The notes: a model not told the origin generated them from the sequence alone. A stretch of DNA of 64,000 nt from Burkholderia stagnalis (GCF_902830275.1 NZ_CADESW010000013.1:145080-209079), one strand, 5' to 3'; shown: positions 1 through 9,752, counted from the first letter of the stretch. Translations and numbers: made by a program.

Positions 1-354
1 GGGAACCTGGCCATCGGGCTGTGCATCGGCGCGGTGGCGCTCGGCGTGTCGACGCATTTCCTGACGCTCGGCCCCGCGCTCGCCGGCATCACGCTCGCGC
101 TGATCGGCACGATTGCCGGCCGCACGATCTTCTACACGCTGCCGTCGCGCTTCCTGTCCGGCCAGGCGGCGGCCGGCGGGCTCGCGCTGATCAACTCGAT
201 CGGCGCGCTCGGCGGCTTCGCGGGCCCTTATCTGGTCGGCTACCTGAAGGACAGCTTCGGCACCTTCACGGCCGGCATGCTCGGCCTCGCGATCGTGCTG
301 GCGATCACGACGCTGCTCACGCTGTCGCTGTATGCGTTCGAACGGAGCGAATGA
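1..354 (+). CDS. MFS transporter, C-terminal part (cut by window start)
   Basis: The open frame enters from the left edge and ends at a TGA at 352-354. The visible 117 residues form the last hydrophobic helices of a 12-helix major facilitator. The segment with ALINSIGALGGFAGPYLVG is typical of the anion:cation symporter (ACS) branch that imports aromatic or sugar acids. The next gene starts one base after the stop, so they are probably cotranscribed. The substrate cannot be told from this fragment. The C-terminal placement is clear; the subfamily is an inference. Confidence 0.85.
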   Translation, partial: GNLAIGLCIGAVALGVSTHFLTLGPALAGITLALIGTIAGRTIFYTLPSRFLSGQAAAGGLALINSIGALGGFAGPYLVGYLKDSFGTFTAGMLGLAIVLAITTLLTLSLYAFERSE

Positions 355-355
355 C

Positions 356-1489
356 ATGGACACGACGGTTTCGATCAAGCGACGCCGGCTGCTCGGCGCG
401 GCCGCCGCGTCGCTCGCGCTGCCCGGGTGCGTCGATACGCGCGCGCCGGCCCAACATGGAGCTTCCCGCATGACGACGCAAAGCAACTATCTCGCGGTGC
501 GCCCCGACTGGCTCGCGTCGGCGCTCGAACCCGCGCTCGAGCCCGACCTGCCGATCGTCGACGCGCATCATCATTTCTATGAACGGCCGGGCTGGATCTA
601 CCTGCTCGACGACTATCTGCAGGACGCGCGGTCGTCGGGCCACAACATCCAGGCGTCGGTCTACATGCAGGCGCAGACGCGCTACCGCGAGGCAGGCCCG
701 GCCGAACTGAAGCCGGCCGGCGAGACGGCCTATGTCGCCGGCGTGACCGAGCCGCTCCGGCACGGCAAACCGGCCGTCGCGAAAGGCATCGTCGGCTACG
801 CGGACCTGCGGCTCGGCGCACGGGTGCGCGACGTGCTGGAAGCGCATCTCGAAGCGGGGCGCGGGCGCTTTCGCGGGGTGCGGCACCTGACCACGTGGGA
901 TGCCGATCCGACGCTTGCCAATCCGCTGTCGGCAGTGCCGCGCGGGCTGCTGCTCGATCCCGCGTACCGGGCCGGCGTCGCGCAGCTCGCGCCGCTCGGG
1001 CTGTCGTACGACGCGTGGCTGTTCTTTCCTCAGTTACCCGAACTGTTCGATCTGGCGAAGGCGAACCCCGAAACGAAGATCATCGTCAACCACTGCGGCG
1101 GCGTCGTGCGGATCGCGAGCTATGCGGACAGGCGGCCGGAGGTGTTCAAGCACTGGTCGGCGTCGATGCGCATGCTCGCGCAACTGCCGAACGTGTACGT
1201 GAAGGTCGGCGGGCTCGGGATGCGCATCAACGGTTTCGATTTCGAGAAGGGCGCGCGGCCGCCGTCTTCCACGCATCTCGCCGATGCATGGAAGCCGTGG
1301 ATGATGACGTGCATCGATGCGTTCGGCGCCGAGCGCTGCATGTTCGAGAGCAATTTCCCGGTCGACAAGGGCTCGTATTCGTACGCGAACGGCTGGAATG
1401 CGTTCAAGCGGCTGACCGCGCAGGCGAGCGCGGACGAGCGCGACGCGCTGTTCCGGGGGACCGTCACGCGTGTTTATCGGCTTGGCTGA
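356..1489 (+). CDS. Tat-exported amidohydrolase family lipoprotein
   Basis: 377 residues from the ATG at 356. A start 24 bases upstream is open but would overlap the MFS gene. The N-terminus has a twin-arginine-like KRRRLL, a hydrophobic run and a lipobox-like LALPGC near residue 25, so the protein is probably exported and lipid-anchored. The mature part shows the amidohydrolase-2 fold (PF04909): metal-binding DAHHHF near residue 70, VNHCGG, and a late FESNFPVDK with the conserved Asp. Relatives include 2-pyrone-4,6-dicarboxylate lactonase and sulfomuconolactonase. Coupling to an ACS-type carrier suggests hydrolysis of an imported aromatic breakdown product or lactone. The exact substrate is unknown. 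Confidence 0.85.
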   Translation: MDTTVSIKRRRLLGAAAASLALPGCVDTRAPAQHGASRMTTQSNYLAVRPDWLASALEPALEPDLPIVDAHHHFYERPGWIYLLDDYLQDARSSGHNIQASVYMQAQTRYREAGPAELKPAGETAYVAGVTEPLRHGKPAVAKGIVGYADLRLGARVRDVLEAHLEAGRGRFRGVRHLTTWDADPTLANPLSAVPRGLLLDPAYRAGVAQLAPLGLSYDAWLFFPQLPELFDLAKANPETKIIVNHCGGVVRIASYADRRPEVFKHWSASMRMLAQLPNVYVKVGGLGMRINGFDFEKGARPPSSTHLADAWKPWMMTCIDAFGAERCMFESNFPVDKGSYSYANGWNAFKRLTAQASADERDALFRGTVTRVYRLG

Positions 1490-1997
1490 CCGGGTATCGC
1501 GGTGCGTGCCGGCATGTTCAGCGAGGCACGCCCGCCCGGCGACGTGCGGGCAAATCGTCATCGATATGCCCGCACGCCTCCGACGCAGTCGCGTCGATCA
1601 AACGCAAAATCAAGAATTATCGCGAAGAGGGCGGGACGACGACGATCAGCCGGATGCAGTGGAATCAAACGCCATCGTGAGCAGTGCCGGCGCGTAGCGC
1701 GTGGCAGTCGTCGCCCCGGCCCCCCCGCGGTCGTCGTCGGCCGCGGGGCGCTGCCGGACAGCGCGTGCGTCGTGAAACCGCTGATGAGCTTCCCGAGCGT
1801 CGGTGATCGACGCGTATGGGCAACCGTCATCGATCGAAGCGTTCGAGTCGTTGCCCTGCATCGCGACCGTGAGCGTACTGGAAGGCCGGCCGTGGCGATC
1901 GCAGGGCGAAGGCGCGCGCGCGATCCAGGCGCGCGTGCAGGCGCGGGCCGCGCCACGGAGATCGGTGCGATGACCGCAGCGTCCGGCCTTGCTCGGA
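1490..1997. other. 508-bp convergent intergenic region
   Basis: Lies between two convergent genes. The open frames in it have no recognisable domain and look like chance frames in GC-rich DNA. A weak hairpin (GCCCGC at 1530-1535 with GCGGGC at 1546-1551) lacks a T-run. I see no RNA gene. Confidence 0.5.
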
Positions 1998-2870
1998 TCA
2001 TGAGCACTCGATCGCCACGGGGTTTGTCGACTGACTGAGCCTGATCTCGCCCAGGTACGCGCTGTCGCCCAATTCACACTCGCGCCATGCATTGCCGAGG
2101 GCATGTCGGATTTTGACTCTGTAGAGGCCGCTGCCCTTGGCCAGGCCGTCGAACCGGAAATCGCCGAAGCCGTCCGAGACGGTTTCGGCTACCTGCAGAT
2201 GACCGGCATACAAGTCGACGGCCGCCTCCGCGACACACTCGACCACGTTTCCTGCCTGCACAACACTGATACTTCCGCCGATGAAGCACGTTTCCCAGCG
2301 CTCGAGGCCGCTGTACCACACGCGGGGCTTCGTGCCCAGGTTGGGGCGCAATACCTTGAGTCCCTCGCGCCGGGCCTTCTCGGCCATCGCCGTGTCATCG
2401 AGCCTGACCGTCTCGAATACATCGGTGGGGCACGACTGCTGACAACGCGGGCCGGACCAGCCCTGGTCGAGCAAATGCGCATCGAAGATCCAGATCTGGG
2501 GCAGTTGCAGTTCTTCGTTCCAGACGATCGCCTTGTAGGGGCACGCCTTCACGATGTCCTTTCGGCCTCGCGCCTTGTCCGGATCGATGATGACGATGCC
2601 GTCGGCGCGCTTGCGAATGGCGCTACCGCCCACACGCATGCAGGGCGCGTCGTCGCAGTGGTTGCACATGACCGGCAGATAAGTGGTCTCGATCATATGC
2701 GAAGCACCCTGTACACGACGCACGATGCGGATGAGGCTCTCGGCGTTGGCCGCGGCGGGTGCCGCGTAACCGGGGAAGTCATTGCCGACGTGCTCGTCCC
2801 GCGCGGCGATCACGCAGTTCTGGCAGTTTTCGCAACGGCCGACTTTGATAATCAGGTTCCACTTGCTCAT
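1998..2870 (-). CDS. Fe-S (beta) subunit of a transhydroxylase-like molybdoenzyme
   Basis: 290 residues from the ATG at 2870, preceded by GAGGAA; it starts 10 bases after the alpha-subunit stop. The layout matches the beta subunit of pyrogallol-phloroglucinol transhydroxylase: ferredoxin-type clusters first (CENCQNC near residue 12, CNHCDDAPC, ACPY, CQQSC), then a C-terminal Ig-like domain of about 80 residues. Some cluster ligands are missing: the fourth position of the first CX2CX2CX3C is Ala, and the Cys pair expected before AHLLD is replaced by hydrophobic residues. Only nine of the usual twelve ligands are visible, so the redox chain may be shortened. It acts with the alpha subunit; cytoplasmic location is inferred from the absence of a signal peptide. 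Confidence 0.85.
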   Translation of the reverse strand: MSKWNLIIKVGRCENCQNCVIAARDEHVGNDFPGYAAPAAANAESLIRIVRRVQGASHMIETTYLPVMCNHCDDAPCMRVGGSAIRKRADGIVIIDPDKARGRKDIVKACPYKAIVWNEELQLPQIWIFDAHLLDQGWSGPRCQQSCPTDVFETVRLDDTAMAEKARREGLKVLRPNLGTKPRVWYSGLERWETCFIGGSISVVQAGNVVECVAEAAVDLYAGHLQVAETVSDGFGDFRFDGLAKGSGLYRVKIRHALGNAWRECELGDSAYLGEIRLSQSTNPVAIECS

Positions 2871-2880
2871 TTGAAATTCC

Positions 2881-5859
2881 TCACGCTGCGCGACCGAGCA
2901 TGAACGCCTCGGCACCGCGCCATTTCTCGACCTGCACCAGGCAGGAATTCGGGCTCATGCTGCTGGTGCCGGAGGTCTGCGGCCGGTCGGGGGTCAGCAT
3001 GTTCATGCAACCGCCAATCTCGACTTGCTCGCCGTCGATTTCGATCAGCTGAAATTCAGCGCTCGCCTCGTAGGATTTCACCACTCCAGCGTTCACCAGG
3101 GGCGAGACATCGGCCGCACAGATCACAGCGCCGCGGTCGTTGTGTACTTTGACGAGATCGCGATGCGCAATGCGTCGAATGGCGGCGTCAGCCGGATTGA
3201 GCCTCAGGAGCCAGAACCGGTGCCCCGCGATCAGCGCGCGATGATCGTCGATGCCGTTCACTGCGGAATTTTTTCCGTCACCAAGGGTATGAAAGCTGTA
3301 GCGGCTGTGGGTGGCGATCAATTGCAGCGGGTAGCGCCGGGCCAGGTCCGAGCGCAGACCCTCCCAGGAGGGGATATATCGGTTGAGCGGCGGCCGCTCG
3401 GGATTGTCCGCCGTGTGTCGCTTCAGCAACTCGGGCACGAACTCCAGCTTGCCGCTCGGCGTCTGCAGGCCCTTGCCGAACTTTTCCGAGAACTGTGACG
3501 GCAGCGGATGAGGTTCCGGCAGGTCCTTCTTCCTGTCTTCCGCATACCAGCGCATGTCCACGGGATGGCGCAGCTCGGGCTTTTCGGGCGGCACGACGAA
3601 GTAGCCCTTGCGGCAGAACGCTCGCCACGAGATGTGATCGGGCAGATCCGACGAGTCGAAGACGCGCTTGACCCAGTCGAGATCGCCGCAGCCTTCGGTG
3701 AAAACGCCACCCAGTCCCAACCGGGTCAGGATGGCGGTGAAAATGTCGTAGTCGGAACGGGACTCGCCCAAGGGTTCGATGCACTTGTGCTGCAGCGTCA
3801 GCATGCGATGGTTGACCGTGCCATACCCATGGTGCGCGTAGCCACCCGAGTTCGCCCATTCGCCAATGTCCCAGCGCTCCAGCGAAGTGCAGGCGGGCAG
3901 GATGATGTCGGCGAACCGGGCTTCGCCTTCCATCCAGATCGACTGATTGACGACGAACTCGATGCTCGAATGCCGGTAGGCCTGCGTCCAGCGTCCGGAA
4001 TTCGTCACGGTGCTGAACGCGGATCCGCCGTAGCGATAGATCATGCGGATCGGCGAATAGCCGGGCATCGGGTAGGTGAACGGCGCAAACTGGGCTTCCT
4101 GGGACATGCCGTCCCAGAGATAGCCGGCAGCGTGACCGTTGAGAATCGCATCGGGCATCTGCTGTCGCGGCACCATCTGCTTGACGGGATTCATGGTCAG
4201 GATATGCGGCATGCGCTGGTAGTTGTCCACCGCATTGGCGGTCCACGCCAGGTCGCCCGAAATGCCGCCGTCCGCGTAGCCGGGGAAGTAGAACTGGAGA
4301 TCGTGCGGGACGCCGATTTCGAGGCAGCCGAAATTCACCCCCGGCTTGCCCCAGCCCTGCATGGACATCATCATGATCATGCAGCGCGCCCATTGCGCCC
4401 CGGTCGCCCCGCGGCCCGCGCCACCGAATCCCGCGCCGGTCATCCCGACGGCGAGATGAACCTTTTTCCTGCCCCATAGGCGCGCGAGTGCGCGGGCATC
4501 CTTGGCCGGCACGCCTGTCTCGCCCTCCTGCCACTCGGGAGTCTTGGGGATACCGTCGGTTTCGCCCAGAAGGTAGGCTTTCCAATCGTCGAAACCGGTC
4601 GTGCGCGTCGCGACGTAATCCTTGTCGTAAAGGCCCTCCACGGTCCACACGTACATGATGGCGGTCGCCAGGGCGGCATCGGTTTGCGGCCGGATCGGGA
4701 TCCAGCGGCCGCCCAGCAGCTGTGCGGTGGGATTGCAGTGCGGGTCGATGTGAACGAACTCGATGCCGAGCTCCTTGGCCCACAGGCGGCGCGGGGTTCC
4801 CTCGAATCCTGCGTAGGCCCCGTTGGTACTTTCGGGGTCGCAGGACCAGAACACGATCATTTCGGCTTCCTTGAGACCATCCTCGAGGCCGCCATAGCCG
4901 GAGGGCACGCCGACGCGCATCGCGTTGCCGAAATGATGCATGGCGCCCCAGTACCAGCCTTCCCAGCTGTCCGGGTTCGCGGCGACCCGGGTGAAGCCGA
5001 TCAGGTTGGCGAATCGCGTCAGCGCGCTGAGGTAGTAGCCGACGTTGCCCCACTGGTGATGGGACGACATCGGGAACGTGATGGAGCCGGGGCCGTGAAC
5101 ACGCTTCTGCCGGTTGATCTCCCTGGCGACGATGTCCAGGGCTTCGTCCCAGCTGATACGCACATAGCCGGACTTGCCGCGGTTCTGTGGGTTGCGCTCG
5201 CCGTCGGGGTCGAAGTCGACCCGCTTCATCGGGTGAAGGATGCGCTTGTCGGAGTAGACCAGCGACTTGAGGGTCAACGCGTGGGGCGCGACCAATCCAC
5301 GCCGTGGCGGGCTGAAGCGGCGTCCACGTGCCTCGATCACCCAACTCGACGCGTCCGTATCGTCCAGCTCGATGGGCGTCACGCGGACGATGCGGCCATC
5401 CTTGACGTAGACGAACAGGGGCCCGCCATTGGTACAGGTCGTGTAGCGTCGGGTGCCGTCGCGCATGGGCGTGCCCATCGTCAGGCCGACGGTGCGCATC
5501 ATGCTCAGGGTTTGCATGAGCCAGACCAGCAGTTCGTCCTCGCCCTCGGTGACCACCTTGAAGTTCTTGGCGGCGTGGACGATTTCGCCCTGGTCCGGGC
5601 TCGGGGAAAGGAACTTCAGGGCGGTGGCGACGTCCTTGAAGGACATGCGCACGTCGGGCCGCGGATGCTTGCCGGCGCGCGACCGAATGCGGCCATTCCT
5701 GAACTCGATGGCGCGACCGATGCTTTGATCCATGAGCCCGATCCACGCAACGAGATTGCGCTCCTTGAGGCGATCGCGATAGGCGGGGAAGCGGCGCGCC
5801 GTCAGGTCCAGAACCTTGGGCAATGCAAAAAGAATGGTCTTGAGAGCCTGTCGTTTCAT
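2881..5859 (-). CDS. Molybdopterin (alpha) subunit of a transhydroxylase-like oxidoreductase with N-terminal extension
   Basis: 992 residues from the ATG at 5859. Another ATG at 5901 would add 14 residues; neither has a strong ribosome site. From about residue 115 on it is a DMSO-reductase-superfamily enzyme: YTTCTNGGPLFVYVKDG, FWSCDPESTNGAY (cofactor binding) and a C-terminal MoCo domain with ATHSRYSFHT. No N-terminal CX2CX3C cluster is present, as in pyrogallol-phloroglucinol transhydroxylase alpha, the best match I recall. The first 115 residues are an added domain resembling an SCP2/sterol-carrier fold, unusual for this family. No Tat signal is seen. The operon also encodes a dioxygenase, FAH hydrolase and CoA ligase, so a hydroxylation or transhydroxylation step on a polyphenol or ring compound is plausible; the substrate is unknown. 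Confidence 0.85.
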   Translation of the reverse strand: MKRQALKTILFALPKVLDLTARRFPAYRDRLKERNLVAWIGLMDQSIGRAIEFRNGRIRSRAGKHPRPDVRMSFKDVATALKFLSPSPDQGEIVHAAKNFKVVTEGEDELLVWLMQTLSMMRTVGLTMGTPMRDGTRRYTTCTNGGPLFVYVKDGRIVRVTPIELDDTDASSWVIEARGRRFSPPRRGLVAPHALTLKSLVYSDKRILHPMKRVDFDPDGERNPQNRGKSGYVRISWDEALDIVAREINRQKRVHGPGSITFPMSSHHQWGNVGYYLSALTRFANLIGFTRVAANPDSWEGWYWGAMHHFGNAMRVGVPSGYGGLEDGLKEAEMIVFWSCDPESTNGAYAGFEGTPRRLWAKELGIEFVHIDPHCNPTAQLLGGRWIPIRPQTDAALATAIMYVWTVEGLYDKDYVATRTTGFDDWKAYLLGETDGIPKTPEWQEGETGVPAKDARALARLWGRKKVHLAVGMTGAGFGGAGRGATGAQWARCMIMMMSMQGWGKPGVNFGCLEIGVPHDLQFYFPGYADGGISGDLAWTANAVDNYQRMPHILTMNPVKQMVPRQQMPDAILNGHAAGYLWDGMSQEAQFAPFTYPMPGYSPIRMIYRYGGSAFSTVTNSGRWTQAYRHSSIEFVVNQSIWMEGEARFADIILPACTSLERWDIGEWANSGGYAHHGYGTVNHRMLTLQHKCIEPLGESRSDYDIFTAILTRLGLGGVFTEGCGDLDWVKRVFDSSDLPDHISWRAFCRKGYFVVPPEKPELRHPVDMRWYAEDRKKDLPEPHPLPSQFSEKFGKGLQTPSGKLEFVPELLKRHTADNPERPPLNRYIPSWEGLRSDLARRYPLQLIATHSRYSFHTLGDGKNSAVNGIDDHRALIAGHRFWLLRLNPADAAIRRIAHRDLVKVHNDRGAVICAADVSPLVNAGVVKSYEASAEFQLIEIDGEQVEIGGCMNMLTPDRPQTSGTSSMSPNSCLVQVEKWRGAEAFMLGRAA

Positions 5860-5914
5860 CGTTCGATCCAAAGTGTTGCTTCCATGCGGGGGGGCTGGCA
5901 TCGGGTCGCACCCG

Positions 5915-6652
5915 CTAGAACGTATAAGCGACGTTCAGGAAAACGCTGACGGGATGGAGTCGGAGCGTCGATTTGGAAACGATCTGCGTCCCGGTCGCGG
6001 TCTGTCCGTATAACGTGAGGTGGGTCTTCACCGGCATGTAGCCGACAGAAGTACCGACAGACCAATGTTTGGTCATCGCGTAACTCGCCCCGATCTCGAA
6101 CACGGGGTTCCACGATGCGCTGAGTGTCGCGCGCGCCGAGCCACCCGGCCCAAAGCTGTCGGAGACAAACTGGCGATTGGTTGCCCGCACCTGGGTGAAC
6201 CACGTGTAGTTCACGCCAAGTCCTGCGTACGGACGGAATTTCGATGCGGCTGAAAACAGGTGATATCGAAGCTCGATGGCGGGCGGCATCGGCCTTGTCG
6301 TGCCGAGGGTGCCATACTTCTGCAACGTCCCGTCACCGGCCAGATTGACTTTCAGTGGCAGTCCGAACAACATGGCGACACCAACGTTGTCGGTGACGTA
6401 GTACTCGGTGGTGATTCCCATCGTATCCGTCGAGCTGGCATGCGCCCCGGTACCGGCCATTTGCTGATTCACCGTTACGCCGCCAACACTTTGCACGGTC
6501 AAGGGCGTCGCGTTGCCCTGGGGCGAGATGTGCAGCCATCCAACCGATGTCGTGATGCTTCCGGCCGTCTGCGCATCTGCATGGTCGGCAAGTGCGGCCG
6601 TGCAGATACAAACCGCCACGCCTGCAAAATGCATCGTTCGCGTGAAATCCAA
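5915..6652 (-). CDS. OmpW family outer-membrane protein
   Basis: 245 residues. The start is a TTG at 6652 with GAGGAG seven bases upstream; an ATG at 6634 is the alternative. A signal peptide ends around ALADHADA. The body is beta-rich with alternating aromatic residues (SASWNPVFEIGASY, PYAGLGVNYTW) and ends in AYTF, an outer-membrane assembly signature. OmpW proteins are eight-stranded barrels with a hydrophobic channel that helps small hydrophobic compounds enter. Between the CoA ligase and the molybdoenzyme, it likely admits the operon's substrate. Confidence 0.92.
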   Translation of the reverse strand: MDFTRTMHFAGVAVCICTAALADHADAQTAGSITTSVGWLHISPQGNATPLTVQSVGGVTVNQQMAGTGAHASSTDTMGITTEYYVTDNVGVAMLFGLPLKVNLAGDGTLQKYGTLGTTRPMPPAIELRYHLFSAASKFRPYAGLGVNYTWFTQVRATNRQFVSDSFGPGGSARATLSASWNPVFEIGASYAMTKHWSVGTSVGYMPVKTHLTLYGQTATGTQIVSKSTLRLHPVSVFLNVAYTF

Positions 6653-6767
6653 TTTTCGTCTCCTCTGTCTCGATGCGATTCAAGAACTGCAGATAATCTG
6701 GATACCTTATTGGTCATGACGAGCCGCTCTCGGAATTTGTGTTGTCGCGGCTAGTCGCGCGCCGCCG

Positions 6768-8762
6768 TCACCGCAGATCTGTTGCTGTCGGATCGGGCGA
6801 TCGAATTGGTTTCGCGGCGAACGAGATTGAAAACGCAAACGGAAAGCGCCCCAGCACGAAGCGCGCCGCAGTCTCGAGTGCGGGATTGCTCAGCTCGACC
6901 ACGACCGACATTCCGCCGGAATCACTGGTCTCGACGTTGACTGATGCGCCGGGGGCTCCGCCCTGGTCCAATGCCGTGCGGAGCGCGTCACTCGTCTCTC
7001 GGCGCTTGAGTTCCGGTTTGAATATCTTGCCGACGCCTGTGAGCGGGATCGCTTCGACGATTCGGACATGCCTGGGCAGGGCGGCGCGTTCAGCGATCTC
7101 CCGCTGCATGAACACGTGCAGATCGTGCTCGGTAGCGGTCATACCGGGCTTGAGCTGAACATACGCGACCGGCAACTCGCCGGCATAGGCATCGGGGCGC
7201 CCGATTGCCGCGGCGATCTGGACCGCCGGGTGTCGATGCAGCGGTTCCTCGATCGTCGCCGGGTCGATATTGTGTCCGCCGCGAATGATCAACTCCTTCT
7301 TGCGGCCGGTCAGCCAGAAGTAACCGTCGCTGTCGCAGCGGCCGAGGTCGCCGGTGTTGAGCCAGCGCTTGCCGTCGCCGAGATCGAGCCACAGGGCCTT
7401 GTTCTGGTCGGGACGCGTGTAGCCGGTGAAGACGTTCGGCCCGGAGATGACGAGCAGCCCCTCCTCGTTAGCTGCGCAGTCGCGCAGATACCGTCCCGCA
7501 TCGTCCACGACGACTGCCTTCATCGCCTGGAAGGGGATGCGAAGCCCGATCGATCCCAGCCGACGCTCGCCGGTCGGCGGGTTGACGCTGCTCACGCACG
7601 TTCCTTCGGTCAGGCCGTAACCTTCGAGAATCCGGATGCCCGTTTTTTCCTGGAAGGCCCTGAAGACGCCGACCGGCATCGGCGCGGCACCGCACAGGCC
7701 GTATTCGAGCGAGTCGATCACATGATCGTCGACAGGAATGTCGAGCAGCGAAGCATAAAGCGTCGGGACGCCACTGAAGAAATTGATGTGGTGATGTTCG
7801 ACGATTTCCCAGAAACGTTTGACGACGCCGTCGCCTCGGTAACCCTGCGGTGTGCCGAGCACGACATGGGCGCCGCGCGAGAAAGGCAGGAGGCCGGTCA
7901 CCATCGCGGCATTGACGTGAAAGAGCGGCAAGCCGCAAAAAGTCGCTTTGCCGGGGCCGATACTGTCGCCGAAGAACCGCCCGGCGCTCCATGCATTCGC
8001 CACTTCGTTGCCGTGGCTGCGCATCGCGATTTTCGGCAACCCGGTGGTTCCACCGGTACAGAAGAAGGAGGACATGTCGCCAGGTTGAATGCGGCGCGCA
8101 TTGTCGAGCGCCGTACCGGATTCCCGCGCGATTGCCGTACCGAAGTCGTGAATCCGGATGTGCGCAGGCACCGCGCTGCGCAAACCGCCATCGCCGTACA
8201 GCTGCGCACACGCGTCGTGCTGGAGCGTGCGCGCCGCCGGCTGCGCCATGCCCCGCACGCGATCGGCCGGATTGACCAGCACGAGATGCCGCAGCGGCTC
8301 GACCTCATGAAGGATCTCCGCGACTTTTTGCCAGAGATCGGCCCCGGGAAATGGCGCGAGCGTCACGAGTACGCTGGCGCCGGCCGCTTTGAGCAGACTG
8401 CCTATCGCGTCCCCTTCGAGGAGCGGATTGATCGCGCATACGATGCCGGCCGCTTGCCCGCCCCAGATCACGAAATGCGTTTCGGGAAGATTGGGCAGCA
8501 CATAAGCGATCACCGAATGCGAGCTCACGCCGAGGCGCGTGAACATGTTGGCCGTGCGCGTGATGTCACGAACCAGCTCGCGATAGGTCCAGCACTCGGC
8601 GTCGCGGTGCGCATCGGCGGTCATGAAAAAGGAGAGGGCGGGGGCGGACGGATCGATGGCCGCACCGGCGCAGATCATCTCGTATGTGCTGGCCGGGAGG
8701 CCGGGCGGAAAGCCCTGCGCTTCGATCGCCAGCACGTCGTTCCGGGTCGCGATGCCGTTCAT
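6768..8762 (-). CDS. AMP-dependent acyl-CoA synthetase / CoA ligase
   Basis: 664 residues. The adenylation signature is CTGGTTGLPKIAMRSHGN near residue 240. Further motifs are GYGLTEG, NTGDLGRCDSDGYFWLTGRKKELIIRGG and a C-terminal TGVGKIFKPEL with the catalytic Lys. It activates a carboxylic acid as an acyl-adenylate and then as a CoA thioester. A tail of about 60 residues past the usual end is extra. The start overlaps the FAH stop by four bases (ATGA), indicating translational coupling. The acid is probably a fatty acid or ring-cleavage product, which is inferred. Confidence 0.92.
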   Translation of the reverse strand: MNGIATRNDVLAIEAQGFPPGLPASTYEMICAGAAIDPSAPALSFFMTADAHRDAECWTYRELVRDITRTANMFTRLGVSSHSVIAYVLPNLPETHFVIWGGQAAGIVCAINPLLEGDAIGSLLKAAGASVLVTLAPFPGADLWQKVAEILHEVEPLRHLVLVNPADRVRGMAQPAARTLQHDACAQLYGDGGLRSAVPAHIRIHDFGTAIARESGTALDNARRIQPGDMSSFFCTGGTTGLPKIAMRSHGNEVANAWSAGRFFGDSIGPGKATFCGLPLFHVNAAMVTGLLPFSRGAHVVLGTPQGYRGDGVVKRFWEIVEHHHINFFSGVPTLYASLLDIPVDDHVIDSLEYGLCGAAPMPVGVFRAFQEKTGIRILEGYGLTEGTCVSSVNPPTGERRLGSIGLRIPFQAMKAVVVDDAGRYLRDCAANEEGLLVISGPNVFTGYTRPDQNKALWLDLGDGKRWLNTGDLGRCDSDGYFWLTGRKKELIIRGGHNIDPATIEEPLHRHPAVQIAAAIGRPDAYAGELPVAYVQLKPGMTATEHDLHVFMQREIAERAALPRHVRIVEAIPLTGVGKIFKPELKRRETSDALRTALDQGGAPGASVNVETSDSGGMSVVVELSNPALETAARFVLGRFPFAFSISFAAKPIRSPDPTATDLR

Positions 8763-9715
8763 GCTGCTTCGTCCACGATCTCGTTACGTTGCACGCCCAG
8801 ATCGATCGTTCCATCGCGGCTCGCGATGCGGGCTTCGACGATATCTCCGGCCTTCAGATACTGCGCGCGTCCTGCCTGCACCTTCATGAACATCTTCCAC
8901 TTGACGGATTCGGGAAAAAGCGCGGCAGCTCGCTGCTTGAGCGGCGACGGGATGCTGAGTGCGCAGCCGGCCGGCGTGCCGGTCGCGAGCAGGTCGCCGG
9001 CGCGAAGGTCGTGCACGCCCGACAACTCGGTCAACGTTTCCGCCGGACCGTAGACGAGGTTCGATGTCGAGTCCTGCTGACGCACCGCGCCGTTGACGGT
9101 CAACGTCAGGTCGAGCGCCTTCAGCTTCGGGAAGTCACGCCGTTCGAGCAGGCACAGATAGGGGCCGACCGGGCCAAACGTCCGGAAGCTCTTGCCCTTG
9201 TAGAACTGCATCTGCGGGATCTGTACATCGCGCGCGGAATAGTCGTTGACGATCACGGTGCCCGCGACATAGTCGTGCAGGTTCGCGTCCGTGATCTGCC
9301 GGTGAGACGTGATGTCGCGCTTGAGGATGAGGCCGAGCTCGATTTCGTAGTCGAGAAACCGGACGTGCCGCGGTTTCACGACCGGTGAGTCGGCGGCGAC
9401 GATGCAACTCGTCGCCTTCGTGAAGATCATGTTGAACTTTTTCGCGTCCGGATCCATGCCCGATTCGATCATGTGCCGACGATAATTCGCGCCCTGGCAA
9501 ACGAATTGCTGGTTGGCTGTGACCGGTGGCAGCCACTCCACGTCTGACTCCGGAATCGTCGATCCGTCGAGCGTGGCGAGTCGCTCAACCGGATTCGCCG
9601 CGAGAAAGCTCGCGGTTGTCTCGAAGTCGCCGGGAATCGGCGTGACGGCGCCGTTGGCGACCACCCCCCATTGGGCACGGCCATGATGCCGGAAGTGCAG
9701 GACAAGCAGTGACAT
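8759..9715 (-). CDS. Fumarylacetoacetate hydrolase family protein
   Basis: 318 residues. The C-terminal two thirds carry the FAH fold with acidic metal ligands in LDYEIELGLI and NDYSARDVQ, followed by GKSFRTFGPVGP and LLATGTPAGC. Members cleave or isomerise C-C bonds of 2,4-diketo acids or 2-hydroxymuconate-type ring-fission products, using Mg or Mn. It follows a VOC dioxygenase and overlaps the CoA ligase, fitting ring cleavage, then hydrolysis, then CoA activation. The order of steps is inferred from family roles. Confidence 0.92.
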   Translation of the reverse strand: MSLLVLHFRHHGRAQWGVVANGAVTPIPGDFETTASFLAANPVERLATLDGSTIPESDVEWLPPVTANQQFVCQGANYRRHMIESGMDPDAKKFNMIFTKATSCIVAADSPVVKPRHVRFLDYEIELGLILKRDITSHRQITDANLHDYVAGTVIVNDYSARDVQIPQMQFYKGKSFRTFGPVGPYLCLLERRDFPKLKALDLTLTVNGAVRQQDSTSNLVYGPAETLTELSGVHDLRAGDLLATGTPAGCALSIPSPLKQRAAALFPESVKWKMFMKVQAGRAQYLKAGDIVEARIASRDGTIDLGVQRNEIVDEAA

Positions 9716-9752
9716 GAATAAGTCTCTCGTGAGTCGAACAGGCGGATGGGGA

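Noticed and set aside
1502..2038. Arg-rich ORF in the gap after the amidohydrolase
   Set aside because: No ribosome site, no domain, and overlapping frames of the same kind on both strands.
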